Positions 1 through 8,794 of a stretch of 64,000 nucleotides of DNA are shown one piece after another (within the stretch, counting starts at the first letter, position 1; every line of letters starts with the position of its first letter). This DNA comes from Streptomyces sp. NBC_00443 (GTDB lineage: Bacteria > Actinomycetota > Actinomycetes > Streptomycetales > Streptomycetaceae), in NCBI RefSeq assembly GCF_036014175.1, contig NZ_CP107917.1, positions 5,890,001-5,954,000 on the forward strand, given 5' to 3'. Made by a program: the position numbers and the translations under genes. A model generated the notes under the pieces. That model ran no database searches, was not told where the DNA came from, and saw only the letters and a program-made list of their open reading frames with translations.

Positions 1-98
1 ACCGGTGTCCACACGCCTACGGCGCCGCCTCTGGTCGCCGTACCGGGGGTCGGCATCGGGTCCTGCGGCATGCTCGCGGCGCGAGCGGGGGCCGCTCG

Positions 99-425
99 AT
101 GAAGGAGGACGTGCACAGCACTCACCCCGCGACAGGTGTACGCCTGCTCCCCTGGACCGGGGAAGGCGGCAAAACGTGCTACCTCGGCACCGGCGGAACC
201 GGCCCTGTGTCCCGTGTGGCGGACGCCGTCGAGAGCGTTCAGCTCGGAATGGCGGGCGAGCTCCTCGGCCACGCGGACGACATGCTCGCCGACCGACGAG
301 CAACGCCCGCGCAGCTCCGCTTCCTGCTGGCCCGGATGAGCGAGGCGCTGACCGATGTCCGTCGGATCGCGGAGAGCCGGGGTGCGCGTGTTCCCGTCCC
401 CGCCTGCGACGACTCCGGCCAGTGA
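99..425 (+). CDS. Small conserved actinobacterial protein, function unknown
   Basis: A protein of about 108 residues with no signal peptide or membrane segment. After an N-terminal LLPWTGEGGKTCYLGTGG stretch, the second half is amphipathic helix (LGMAGELLGHADDML, then LRFLLARMSEALTDV). Proteins of this shape are common in Streptomyces next to small regulatory genes, but no function is established. The ATG at 99 is used here. A GTG at 111 is an alternative because GAAGGAGG lies at 101-108, although its spacing to 111 is only 2 bases. The stop at 423-425 abuts the stop of the convergent nucleotidyltransferase gene. Only upstream sequence without a recognisable gene lies to its left. Confidence 0.55.
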   Translation: MKEDVHSTHPATGVRLLPWTGEGGKTCYLGTGGTGPVSRVADAVESVQLGMAGELLGHADDMLADRRATPAQLRFLLARMSEALTDVRRIAESRGARVPVPACDDSGQ

Positions 426-920
426 TCAGAAATGCGTGGTGATCCCGAACACCCGCCGCAGCTGAGCCATGTCGTGCCGGTCGCGGTCCGCCGGCTCGTA
501 CCCCTGGTGGAAGTGGACCTGCTGCTCGGCGGACAGGCACGGGACCGTCGTACCGCCGATCCTGCCCGTCACGAAGGCCGACGCGGGGTAGACGAAGGGG
601 CGTGACGGTTCGGGTGACGCCTGAAGCGCGGAGCCGTCCTCGGCGAAGACCAGGGGGTGGAGGTCGATCTCCCGCCCGTCCGGAGCGGTGACCACGAACC
701 GGACCGGGCGCCAGTCCAGGGTTTCCACGAAGCCCGCGTCCGCGAGGGCTGCCACCACGGCCGTCTCCTGGTCCTGGCGGTGCATCAGGTCCAGGTCGCG
801 GTGGTCGCGGGTCTGCTCCCCGATCAGGGCGTCGATGCCCCAGCCGCCGCCGATCCAGATATCGGTCCGCGCCTTTCGGAGCAAGGACAGGACGGACAGT
901 ACGCCGCCAGCGGTCATCAT
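426..920 (-). CDS. ANT(2'')-like nucleotidyltransferase
   Basis: A 164-residue member of the aminoglycoside 2''-adenylyltransferase (AadB-like) nucleotidyltransferase family. The diagnostic block IWIGGGWGIDALIG lies near residues 21-34. It is followed by TRDHRDLDL, with metal-binding Asp42 and Asp44, and by EIDLHPL, which holds the likely third carboxylate. Family members transfer AMP to an aminoglycoside hydroxyl, but chromosomal Streptomyces homologues are often of unknown substrate, so resistance is an inference. Translation starts at a double ATG (918-920). The gene is convergent with the small upstream protein and divergent from the serine hydrolase, 39 bases away, so the two start regions share a promoter interval. 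Confidence 0.8.
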   Translation of the reverse strand: MMTAGGVLSVLSLLRKARTDIWIGGGWGIDALIGEQTRDHRDLDLMHRQDQETAVVAALADAGFVETLDWRPVRFVVTAPDGREIDLHPLVFAEDGSALQASPEPSRPFVYPASAFVTGRIGGTTVPCLSAEQQVHFHQGYEPADRDRHDMAQLRRVFGITTHF

Positions 921-959
921 GCGTACAACCTTTCATGCGTGCTCGTTGGTCAGAAGGAC

Positions 960-1841
960 ATGACTCACGGGACAACGAGCAAGAAGGCAAGACGCGTTTC
1001 CGGACGCGCGAGAGCGGGCGTCGCGACAGGTGTGGGCGTCGGCGTCGTCATGGCGTCCATAGCCGTCGCCACCCCCGCCGTCGCGGCGCCCTCGCCCACC
1101 GTCAGCTGTACGTCCGCCAAGGCCGGCCTCGCCGCCAAGTTGACGAAGGACATCACCGCCGCCCTGGCCAACCGCAAGGGCACCATCGCGGTCGGCCTCT
1201 ACGACCGTTCCACCAACACCACCTGCGCCCTGCGGGCCTCCAGCGCCTTCGACTCCGCCAGTGTCGTCAAGGTCACCGTGCTGGCCGCGCTGCTGTGGGA
1301 CGCGAAGAAGCACAACCGGTACCTCACCGATCGTGAGACGTCCCTCGCCAAGGCCATGATCACCAAGTCGGACAACGCCGCGACCAGCACGCTCTGGAAG
1401 CAGCTCGGCCTGACGAAGGTCAAGGGCTTCCTCACGGCCGCCGGTATGACCCAGACCAAGCCCGGCGCGAACGGCTACTGGGGCCTGACCCAGATCACCG
1501 TCACCGACGAGCAGAAGCTGCTCAAGCTCATCACCGCCAGGAACTCGGTGCTCAGCGACAACTCTCGCGCCTACATCCTGCAGTTGATGGGCCAGGTCGT
1601 CTCCTCGCAGCGCTGGGGCACACCGTACGGAGTGCCGTCCGGCGTCACGGTGGCGGTCAAGAACGGCTGGCTGCAACGCGCCACCCAGGGCTGGCGGGTG
1701 CACAGCGTCGGCGCGTTCAAGGGGCGGGGCCACGACTACGTGATCACGGTGCTCACCCATGGCAACAGCACCATGAACTACGGCATCACGACCATTCAGG
1801 GCGTCGCCAAGGTCATCCACAAGGACCTGGCCGCGAGCTGA
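960..1841 (+). CDS. Exported class A beta-lactamase-like serine hydrolase
   Basis: About 293 residues with a long twin-arginine-like N-region (KKARRVSGRARAG) and an alanine/valine-rich hydrophobic segment ending near AVAAPSP at residue 44, so it is probably secreted. The serine-hydrolase motifs are present: SVVK (Ser101-Lys104), SDN (137-139) and KNG (234-236) in place of KTG. The omega-loop glutamate typical of class A beta-lactamases (E-x-x-L-N) is not visible, which points to a DD-peptidase or esterase-like role rather than a true beta-lactamase. The frame is open further upstream to 657, but that part is antisense to the nucleotidyltransferase, so ATG 960 is taken as the start. Confidence 0.8.
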   Translation: MTHGTTSKKARRVSGRARAGVATGVGVGVVMASIAVATPAVAAPSPTVSCTSAKAGLAAKLTKDITAALANRKGTIAVGLYDRSTNTTCALRASSAFDSASVVKVTVLAALLWDAKKHNRYLTDRETSLAKAMITKSDNAATSTLWKQLGLTKVKGFLTAAGMTQTKPGANGYWGLTQITVTDEQKLLKLITARNSVLSDNSRAYILQLMGQVVSSQRWGTPYGVPSGVTVAVKNGWLQRATQGWRVHSVGAFKGRGHDYVITVLTHGNSTMNYGITTIQGVAKVIHKDLAAS

Positions 1842-1894
1842 GCCTTAACGAGGCGGCCCACCTCGCGTCACCCACCCGCCCTACGGTGACCCCC

Positions 1895-2926
1895 ATGCGC
1901 CTGAGAACCGTACTCGCGACCGCCACCGCGGGCCTGGCGGCGGCCACCTGCCTCACCGCCGCCGGCCCCGCGAACGCCCACGCCACCTCGCCGGGCCGCC
2001 ACGCCTGCTCACCCTCCGTCTCCCTCGACCGCTTCTCCGACGCGCTCGACAAGACGACGTACGAGGGCACCTTCGTCGGCAACTTCTCCGCGCTCGCCGT
2101 GGACCGCGACGGCTCCCTCGCGGCCCTCTCCGACCGCTCCTCCCTCTTCGGCCTGAACGGCACGACGCTCGCGCCGAAGAAGGTCGTCCCGCTCGCCGAC
2201 GAGAGCGGAGCCGCCCTCGACTCCGAGGGCCTCGTCATCGACCGGGACGGCACCCGGCTGATCTCCTCCGAGACCGAGCCCTCCATCCGCCGCTACTCCC
2301 GCGACGGCCGGATCCTGGACCGCCTCCCCGTGCCGGACGCGCTGAAGGTCGCCCCGGCCGGCCGCGCCGTCTCCAACGGCACCTTCGAGGGCCTGACCCT
2401 CCTCCCCGGCGGCCGCACCCTGCTCGCGTCGATGGAATACGCCCTGACCGGCGACAGCGCGGACATCGTCCGCTTCCAGACCTGGAACCGGATCAAGGGC
2501 GGCCACTTCGAGCCCGGCCGCCAGTACGCCTACCGCGCCGACACCGGCCTCGGCGTCCCCGAGCTCCAGGCGACCCCCGACGGCCGCCTCCTCGTCCTGG
2601 AACGCGGCTTCACCGCCGGCGTCGGCAACACGGTCCGCCTCTACCTGGCCGACCCGCGCCGCGCCACGGACACCAGCGGCGTCGAGAAGCTCACCGGCCA
2701 GGACGGCGTACGCCTGATCAAGAAGACGCTCCTCGCCGACATCGTGAACTGCCCGTCACTGGGAGCGACCGCCAAGCAGCCCCAGCCGAACCCGCTCCTC
2801 GACAACATCGAGGGCATGGCGATCACGGGGTACTCGAAGGGGCGCCTGAAGGTGCTGCTGGTCAGCGACGACAACCAGAACGCCGTACAGACGACCCGGT
2901 TCTACCAGCTGCGCGTACGTATCTGA
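1895..2926 (+). CDS. Secreted esterase-like/phytase-like beta-propeller protein
   Basis: About 343 residues with a Sec signal peptide (MRLRTVLATATAGLAAATCL, cleaved near ANAHA). The mature part belongs to the phytase-like/esterase-like family (Pfam Phytase-like), a predicted beta-propeller. Conserved stretches include AALSDRSSLFGL, DSEGLVIDRDG, SSETEPSIRRY, FEGLTLLPGG and NIEGMAITGY near the end. The substrate is not known; family members are annotated as extracellular phosphoesterases. ATG 1895 is preferred because GGTGA lies 5 bases before it. An in-frame GTG at 1886 would add three residues. It stands alone between the serine hydrolase and the ABC exporter. Confidence 0.75.
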   Translation: MRLRTVLATATAGLAAATCLTAAGPANAHATSPGRHACSPSVSLDRFSDALDKTTYEGTFVGNFSALAVDRDGSLAALSDRSSLFGLNGTTLAPKKVVPLADESGAALDSEGLVIDRDGTRLISSETEPSIRRYSRDGRILDRLPVPDALKVAPAGRAVSNGTFEGLTLLPGGRTLLASMEYALTGDSADIVRFQTWNRIKGGHFEPGRQYAYRADTGLGVPELQATPDGRLLVLERGFTAGVGNTVRLYLADPRRATDTSGVEKLTGQDGVRLIKKTLLADIVNCPSLGATAKQPQPNPLLDNIEGMAITGYSKGRLKVLLVSDDNQNAVQTTRFYQLRVRI

Positions 2927-3020
2927 GCGCACCGCCCCCGGCTTTGGTGCGGCGGGATGAAATCGAGGCTCGTCGGCGTTGGTGCCTTCCGGTAGATCAG
3001 GACGGACGGAGGGCACCGGC

Positions 3021-6000
3021 GTGGCAGTGCAACGGGGATGGGCACGACGGCTGTGGGGCTATGCCTGGCGCTACCGCAGGGACGTGATCCTCGCCCTCGG
3101 CTCCTCCCTCGCCGGAATGGCCGTCATGGCGGTCGTCCCGCTGATCACGAAGGTGATCATCGATGACGTCATCGGCGATCACACCCGCGGCATGGCCGTC
3201 TGGGCCGGCCTGCTGATAGCCGCGGCCTTCGTCGTCTACGTCCTCACCTCCGTCCGCCGCTACTACGGCGGCCGCCTCGCCCTCGACGTCCAGCACGATC
3301 TGCGCACGGACATGTTCCGGACGATCACCCGGCTCGACGGGCGGCGGCAGGACGAGCTGTCCACCGGGCAGGTGGTCGGGCGGGCCACCAGCGACCTCCA
3401 GCTGATCCAGGGCCTGCTCTTCATGCTCCCGATGACCATCGGGAACTTCGCGCTCTTCCTGATCTCCCTGATCGTCATGGCGTGGCTGTCGCTGCCGCTC
3501 ACCCTGGTCGCGCTCGCCGTGGCCCCGGCCCTGTGGTGGATCGCCAAGCGCAGCCGGACCAAGCTGCACCCCTCCACCTGGTACGCCCAGGCCCAGGCCG
3601 CCGCCGTCGCCGGCGTGGTCGACGGGGCCGTCAGCGGCGTACGCGTGGTCAAGGGGTTCGGCCAGGAGGAGCAGGAGACCGGGAAGGTCCGGGAGGTCAG
3701 CCGACGGCTCTTCGCGGGGCGGCTGCGCACCATCCGGTTCAACTCCAGGTACACCCCGGCACTGCAGGCCGTCCCCGCTCTCGGGCAGGTCGCCATGCTC
3801 GCGGTCGGCGGCTGGCTGGCGGTGCGCGGGCACATCACGCTGGGGACGTTCGTGGCGTTCTCCACCTACCTCGCCCAGCTGGTCGGCCCGGTCCGGATGC
3901 TCGCCATGGTCCTCACGGTCGGGCAGCAGGCCCGCGCCGGCAGCGAGCGGGTGCTGGAGCTGATCGACACCGAACCGTCGATCAAGGACGGCGGCATGAC
4001 GCTGCCCGCCGACGCCCCGGCGACCGTCGAGTTCGACGACGTGTCCTTCGGCTACGACGACGAGCGGCCGGTCCTGGACGGGCTCTCCTTCGAGATCCAG
4101 CCCGGCGAGACCCTCGCCGTCGTCGGCTCCTCCGGCTCCGGCAAGTCCACCGTCTCGCTTCTCCTCCCGCGCTTCTACGACGTCACAGGCGGCGCCGTCC
4201 TCGTCGGCGGACATGACGTGCGCGAGCTGACCTCCGACTCGCTGCGGGCCGCGATCGGACTGGTCCCCGAGGACTCCTTCCTCTTCTCGGACACCGTCCG
4301 CAACAACATCGCCTACGGCCGTCCCGACGCGACCGACGAGCAGATCGAGGCCGCCGCACGCGCCGCCCAGGCGGACCGTTTCATCGCCGAGCTGCCCGAC
4401 GGCTACGAGACCACGGTCGGCGAGCACGGCCTCACCCTCTCCGGCGGCCAGCGCCAGCGCGTCGCGCTCGCCCGCGCGATCCTCACCGACCCCCGGCTCC
4501 TCGTCCTCGACGACGCGACCTCGGCGGTGGACGCCCGCGTGGAGCACGAGATCCACGAGGCACTCAAGCACGTCATGGAGGGCCGCACGACCCTCCTCAT
4601 CGCGCACCGCCGTTCCACCCTCGGCCTCGCCGACCGCATCGCCGTCCTCGATGCCGGCCGTCTCGCCGACATCGGCACCCACGAGGAACTCCAACAGCGC
4701 TCCGCCCTGTACCGACGCCTCCTCACCGACCCCGACGAACTCGGCGGCGTCTCGCCCGGCCACGCCCAGCCCGCCTGCCCCCAGGAGGACACCTCCGTAC
4801 GTGACGAGCTGGACGCCGAGTTCGACGCCGAGCGCGGGGTGACCCCGAGGCTGTGGACCGGTGACCGTGAGCGCAGGGACCTGGCGCTCGCGGAGTCCCC
4901 GGCCACTCCCGAACTCCTCGCCCAGGTGGAGGCACTGCCCCCGGCCGTCGAGCGACCCGACATCGACGAGGCGGATGCGGTCCGGCCGGAGGAGTCGTAC
5001 GGCCTGAAACGGCTGCTGCGCGGCTTCGGGCTGCCCCTGCTGATCAGCCTCGGTCTCGTCGCCATGGACGCCGGCATGGGGCTGCTGCTGCCCGTCCTGA
5101 TCCGGCACGGCATCGACTCGGGTGTCACACAGGTCGCCCTCGGCGCGGTCTGGGCGGCGTCCCTGCTCGCCCTGCTCGCGGTGACGGTCCAGTGGGTGGC
5201 TCAGATCGGCGAGACGCGGATGACCGGACGCACCGGCGAGCGCGTCCTGTACTCGCTGCGCCTGAAGATCTTCGCCCAGCTCCAGCGGCTCGGACTCGAC
5301 TACTACGAGCGGGAGCTGACCGGCCGGATCATGACCCGGATGACGACGGACGTCGACGCCCTGTCGACCTTCCTCCAGACGGGCCTGGTCACCGCCTTCG
5401 TCTCCGTCGTCACCTTCTTCGGCATCATGGTCGCCCTGCTGGTGATCGACGTCGAGCTCGCCCTCGTCGTCTTCGCGACGCTGCCGCCGCTGATCGTCGC
5501 GACGTACTACTTCCGCCGGGCGAGCGTGAAGGCGTACGAACTCGCCCGAGAGCGGGTGTCGGTGGTCAACGCCGACCTCCAGGAGTCGGTGTCCGGGCTG
5601 CGGATCGTGCAGGCCTTCCGGCGCGAGCGGGACGGCGGCGCACGGTTCGCCGAGCGCAGCGACAGCTACCGCCAGGCCCGCATCAGGGGCCAGTTCCTGA
5701 TCTCGATCTACTTCCCCTTCGTGCAGTTCCTGTCGTCGGGGGCCGTCGCGGCGGTGCTGATCGTGGGCGGCGGCCGGATCGACGACGCGACGCTGACGAC
5801 CGGCGCGCTGGTGGCGTACCTGCTCTACATCGACCTGTTCTTCGCGCCCGTCCAACAGCTCTCCCAGGTCTTCGACGGCTACCAGCAGGCGACGGTCTCG
5901 CTCGGCCGCATCCAGGAACTGCTGCGGGAGCCGACCTCCACGAAGGCGGCCGCGGAGCCGCTGGAGGTGCTGTCGCTGCGGGGCGAGGTCCGCTTCGAGG

Positions 6001-6740
6001 ACGTGGACTTCAAGTACGGCGACGACGAGGCGGCGCTGAGCGACGTCGACCTGCGGATTCCGGCCGGGCAGACGGTCGCGTTCGTCGGCGAGACCGGCGC
6101 GGGCAAGTCCACCCTCGTGAAGCTGGTGGCCCGTTTCTACGACCCGACCGGCGGCCGCGTCACCGTCGACGGCACGGACCTCCGCTCCCTGGACATCACG
6201 TCGTACCGCCACCGGCTCGGGGTCGTCCCGCAGGAGGCGTACCTCTTCCAGGGCACCGTCCGCGACGCCATCGCCTACGGCCGTCCCGACGCGACGGACG
6301 CCGAGGTCGAGGCCGCGGCCCGCGCGGTCGGCGCCCACGAGATGATCGCCACCCTCGACGGCGGCTACCTCCACGAGGTCGCCGAGCGCGGCCGCAACCT
6401 CTCCGCCGGGCAGCGCCAGCTGATCGCACTCGCCCGCGCCGAGCTCGTCGACCCCGACATCCTGCTCCTCGACGAGGCGACGGCAGCACTGGACCTGGCC
6501 ACGGAGGCCCAGGTCAACCACGCCACGGACCGCCTCGCCGGCCGCCGCACCACCCTCGTCGTCGCCCACCGCCTGACCACGGCCGCCCGCGCGGACCGGG
6601 TCGTGGTGATGGACCACGGACGGGTCGCGGAGGACGGGACGCATGAGGAGCTGCTGGCGCGTGGGGGGCGTTATGCGGAGCTGTGGCGGACGTTCATCGG
6701 GCAGGCGGAGCCGGAGGAGCCCGTCGGGGCGGTGCGGTAG
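3021..6740 (+). CDS. Fused full-length ABC exporter (TMD-NBD-TMD-NBD)
   Basis: One 1239-residue chain carries two type IV ABC exporter halves, each six membrane helices plus an ATPase domain. NBD1 has Walker A GSSGSGKST (about residue 368), signature LSGGQRQ, and Walker B ending LLVLDDATSAVD. The catalytic Glu is Asp, and the Q-loop reads VPEDS where Gln is expected. NBD2 is canonical: GETGAGKST (about 1022), VPQEA, LLLDEAT, with LSAGQRQ as signature. Such asymmetry is known from heterodimeric multidrug exporters with one degenerate ATP site. GTG 3021 is chosen because GGAGGG at 3008-3013 sits 7 bases upstream; the frame stays open to 2979. The substrate (lipid, drug or peptide) cannot be inferred. 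Confidence 0.9.
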   Translation: MAVQRGWARRLWGYAWRYRRDVILALGSSLAGMAVMAVVPLITKVIIDDVIGDHTRGMAVWAGLLIAAAFVVYVLTSVRRYYGGRLALDVQHDLRTDMFRTITRLDGRRQDELSTGQVVGRATSDLQLIQGLLFMLPMTIGNFALFLISLIVMAWLSLPLTLVALAVAPALWWIAKRSRTKLHPSTWYAQAQAAAVAGVVDGAVSGVRVVKGFGQEEQETGKVREVSRRLFAGRLRTIRFNSRYTPALQAVPALGQVAMLAVGGWLAVRGHITLGTFVAFSTYLAQLVGPVRMLAMVLTVGQQARAGSERVLELIDTEPSIKDGGMTLPADAPATVEFDDVSFGYDDERPVLDGLSFEIQPGETLAVVGSSGSGKSTVSLLLPRFYDVTGGAVLVGGHDVRELTSDSLRAAIGLVPEDSFLFSDTVRNNIAYGRPDATDEQIEAAARAAQADRFIAELPDGYETTVGEHGLTLSGGQRQRVALARAILTDPRLLVLDDATSAVDARVEHEIHEALKHVMEGRTTLLIAHRRSTLGLADRIAVLDAGRLADIGTHEELQQRSALYRRLLTDPDELGGVSPGHAQPACPQEDTSVRDELDAEFDAERGVTPRLWTGDRERRDLALAESPATPELLAQVEALPPAVERPDIDEADAVRPEESYGLKRLLRGFGLPLLISLGLVAMDAGMGLLLPVLIRHGIDSGVTQVALGAVWAASLLALLAVTVQWVAQIGETRMTGRTGERVLYSLRLKIFAQLQRLGLDYYERELTGRIMTRMTTDVDALSTFLQTGLVTAFVSVVTFFGIMVALLVIDVELALVVFATLPPLIVATYYFRRASVKAYELARERVSVVNADLQESVSGLRIVQAFRRERDGGARFAERSDSYRQARIRGQFLISIYFPFVQFLSSGAVAAVLIVGGGRIDDATLTTGALVAYLLYIDLFFAPVQQLSQVFDGYQQATVSLGRIQELLREPTSTKAAAEPLEVLSLRGEVRFEDVDFKYGDDEAALSDVDLRIPAGQTVAFVGETGAGKSTLVKLVARFYDPTGGRVTVDGTDLRSLDITSYRHRLGVVPQEAYLFQGTVRDAIAYGRPDATDAEVEAAARAVGAHEMIATLDGGYLHEVAERGRNLSAGQRQLIALARAELVDPDILLLDEATAALDLATEAQVNHATDRLAGRRTTLVVAHRLTTAARADRVVVMDHGRVAEDGTHEELLARGGRYAELWRTFIGQAEPEEPVGAVR

Positions 6741-6852
6741 GCGCCGCGGGGCGTGTGGCCGTGACGGCCGTGACGGCCGTGCAACCATCCGGCATACGAC
6801 GTGCGTCCGTACACCAGTACGCTCATTGCCGGTGTACGGGGAGGACAACCAA

Positions 6853-7242
6853 GTGGACAGAGGTGCGATACGCCGACGACTGGCCGTCGGCCTGGCGTTG
6901 CTGACCGCGTCCGGACTGCTCGCGGTCGCGGTGCCGGCCGAGGCGCAGGCCGCCGCCTCGCGCTGTGAGGGACGCAAGGTCAGGACGTACCCGTTCGCCA
7001 CCGGCACCCTGTATGTCTACAAGCGGGGCGGCCACATCTGCGCGATCACCGTGCCCAAGGACCCCGGGCGCAGGCAGAAGATGATGGTCAGTGTGCAGGC
7101 GTACCGGGCCAGGCCGGTCGTCGACGAGGGCCAGTACAGCCGCCGGGCCGGCCCGGTCACCGTCCACGCCGGGCACCGCTGCGTGTGGGTGAAGGGGAAG
7201 GTGGGGCGGGGTTCGGTGAGCAAGGGCTGGATTCTGTGCTGA
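6853..7242 (+). CDS. Small secreted protein, function unknown
   Basis: About 129 residues. A Sec signal peptide (RRRLAVGLALLTASGLLAVAV, cleavage near AEAQAAA) is followed by a basic mature domain of about 95 residues. That domain has three cysteines (in SRCEGRK, HICAIT, HRCVWV) plus a C-terminal Cys (WILC), so two disulfides are possible. No enzyme motif is visible. GTG 6853 is chosen because GGGGAGG at 6838-6844 gives ideal spacing of 8; the longer open frame begins inside the ABC exporter gene. It is similar in size to other small cysteine-containing exported Streptomyces proteins. Confidence 0.65.
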   Translation: MDRGAIRRRLAVGLALLTASGLLAVAVPAEAQAAASRCEGRKVRTYPFATGTLYVYKRGGHICAITVPKDPGRRQKMMVSVQAYRARPVVDEGQYSRRAGPVTVHAGHRCVWVKGKVGRGSVSKGWILC

Positions 7243-7357
7243 GCGGAGTCTTCCGCCGCCGTTCGGCCAACCCTGCCGCGATTTCGTCATCTCCCCTGGT
7301 GCGGTGCGCAGTTGCTCGCTAGCTTGCGGCGCACATCCGCTTCCCAGGGGAGGGTGC

Positions 7358-8767
7358 ATGGTTCGCAAGACCCTCAGATGGCTGCTGGCGCTCGCGCTGC
7401 TCACCGGCGCGCTCGGCACGGCCACGGCACGTGCGGCCACCGCCGCCGAGCCGGACATCGAGGAACGGCTGCTGTCCATACCGGGCATGAGCCTCATCGA
7501 GGAGAAGCCGTACCCCGGCTACCGCTTCTTCGTCCTCGCGTACACCCAGCCCGTCGACCACCGCAATCCGTCCGCGGGAACCTTCCAGCAGCGCCTCACC
7601 GTGCTGCACCGGGACGTCTCCCGCCCGACCGTCTTCTACACCAGCGGCTACGAGGTCTCCACGGCACCGAGCCGCCGCGAGCCGACACGGATCGTCGACG
7701 GCAACCAGATCTCCATGGAGTACCGCTTCTTCACACCGTCCCGGCCCGCACCGGCCGACTGGACCAAGCTGGACATCCGGCAGGCGGCGGCCGACCAGCA
7801 CCGCATCTTCACGGCGCTGAAGCCGGTCTACGACAAGAAGTGGCTCTCCACCGGCGTTTCGAAGGGTGGCATGACCGCCACGTACTACGAGCGCTTCCAC
7901 CCCCGTGACATGGACGGCGTCGTCGCCTACGTGGCCCCCAACGACGTGGTGAACGCAGAGGACTCGGCATACGACCGCCACTTCGCCCGCGTCGGCACCA
8001 AGGCGTGCCGGGACCGGCTGAACGCTGTGCAGCGGGAGGCGCTGGTGCGCCGGGAGCCGCTGAAGGAACGGTACGCGGCGTACGCGGCCGAGCACGGCTA
8101 CACCTTCGACACGCTCGGCAGCCTGGACAAGGCGTACGAGGCGGTCGTCCTGGACTACGTCTGGGGCTTCTGGCAGTACAGCCTGCTCTCCGACTGCGAC
8201 ACGATCCCCGCGGACGCGGCCCACGCCACCGACGAGGCGATCTGGAACTCCCTCGGCGAGGTCGGGGGGTTCTCCTTCTACGCGGACCAGGGCCTGGAGC
8301 CGTACACGCCGTACTACTACCAGGCGGGCACGCAGCTGGGCGCACCGGCGATCGGATTCCCGCACATAGAGCGCAAGTTGATCCGCTACGGCTACCTCCC
8401 GCCACGCGACTTCGTCCCGCGCGAGATCCCGATGCGATTCCAGCCGAGGGCCATGCACGACGTGGACACCTGGGTCCGCCACAACGCCCGGCACATGATC
8501 TTCGTCTACGGCGAGAACGACCCCTGGGGCGCGGAACGCTTCCGGGTCGACAAGGGCGCGCGTGACGCCCACGTCTTCACGGCACCGGGAGCCAACCACG
8601 GGGCGCTCGTGGCAGGCCTCGTGCCCACCGAGCGCGAGCTGGCCACCGCCCGCATCCTGAACTGGGCGGGCGTCGCGTCACCATCGGCCGAGCCGAGGCC
8701 GTTGGCGACGTACGACGCGGAACTCGACGCCCAGGGCGTGGAACGGGAGTCCGCGCTGCGTCCGTGA
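7358..8767 (+). CDS. Secreted S37-family (PS-10) tripeptidyl aminopeptidase
   Basis: About 469 residues, an alpha/beta-hydrolase-fold serine peptidase of MEROPS family S37 (Pfam Peptidase_S37), typical of Streptomyces. The signal peptide covers roughly residues 1-29 (ALALLTGALGTATARA). The nucleophile is Ser168 in GVSKGGMTATYYERFHP. The acid and base candidates are Asp in YGENDPWGAERF and His in GANHGAL near the C-terminus. It likely trims N-terminal tripeptides from extracellular proteins. ATG 7358 follows AGGGGAGGG; an upstream in-frame start at 7304 would place residues before the signal peptide. It is convergent with the lipoprotein gene, 27 bases away. Confidence 0.87.
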   Translation: MVRKTLRWLLALALLTGALGTATARAATAAEPDIEERLLSIPGMSLIEEKPYPGYRFFVLAYTQPVDHRNPSAGTFQQRLTVLHRDVSRPTVFYTSGYEVSTAPSRREPTRIVDGNQISMEYRFFTPSRPAPADWTKLDIRQAAADQHRIFTALKPVYDKKWLSTGVSKGGMTATYYERFHPRDMDGVVAYVAPNDVVNAEDSAYDRHFARVGTKACRDRLNAVQREALVRREPLKERYAAYAAEHGYTFDTLGSLDKAYEAVVLDYVWGFWQYSLLSDCDTIPADAAHATDEAIWNSLGEVGGFSFYADQGLEPYTPYYYQAGTQLGAPAIGFPHIERKLIRYGYLPPRDFVPREIPMRFQPRAMHDVDTWVRHNARHMIFVYGENDPWGAERFRVDKGARDAHVFTAPGANHGALVAGLVPTERELATARILNWAGVASPSAEPRPLATYDAELDAQGVERESALRP

Positions 8768-8794
8768 CGCCCGTCGGCGGGTAGACCGCAGGCC

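Noticed and set aside
5..442. Overlapping 145-codon plus-strand frame at the left edge
   Set aside because: Arg/Pro-rich translation without family resemblance; the 99-425 frame has protein-like composition and ends exactly against the next gene.
2997..7007. 1336-codon open frame on the minus strand opposite the ABC exporter
   Set aside because: High GC makes long antisense frames common; its translation is Gly/Arg/Asp/Gln-rich without domains, while the plus strand encodes a complete exporter.
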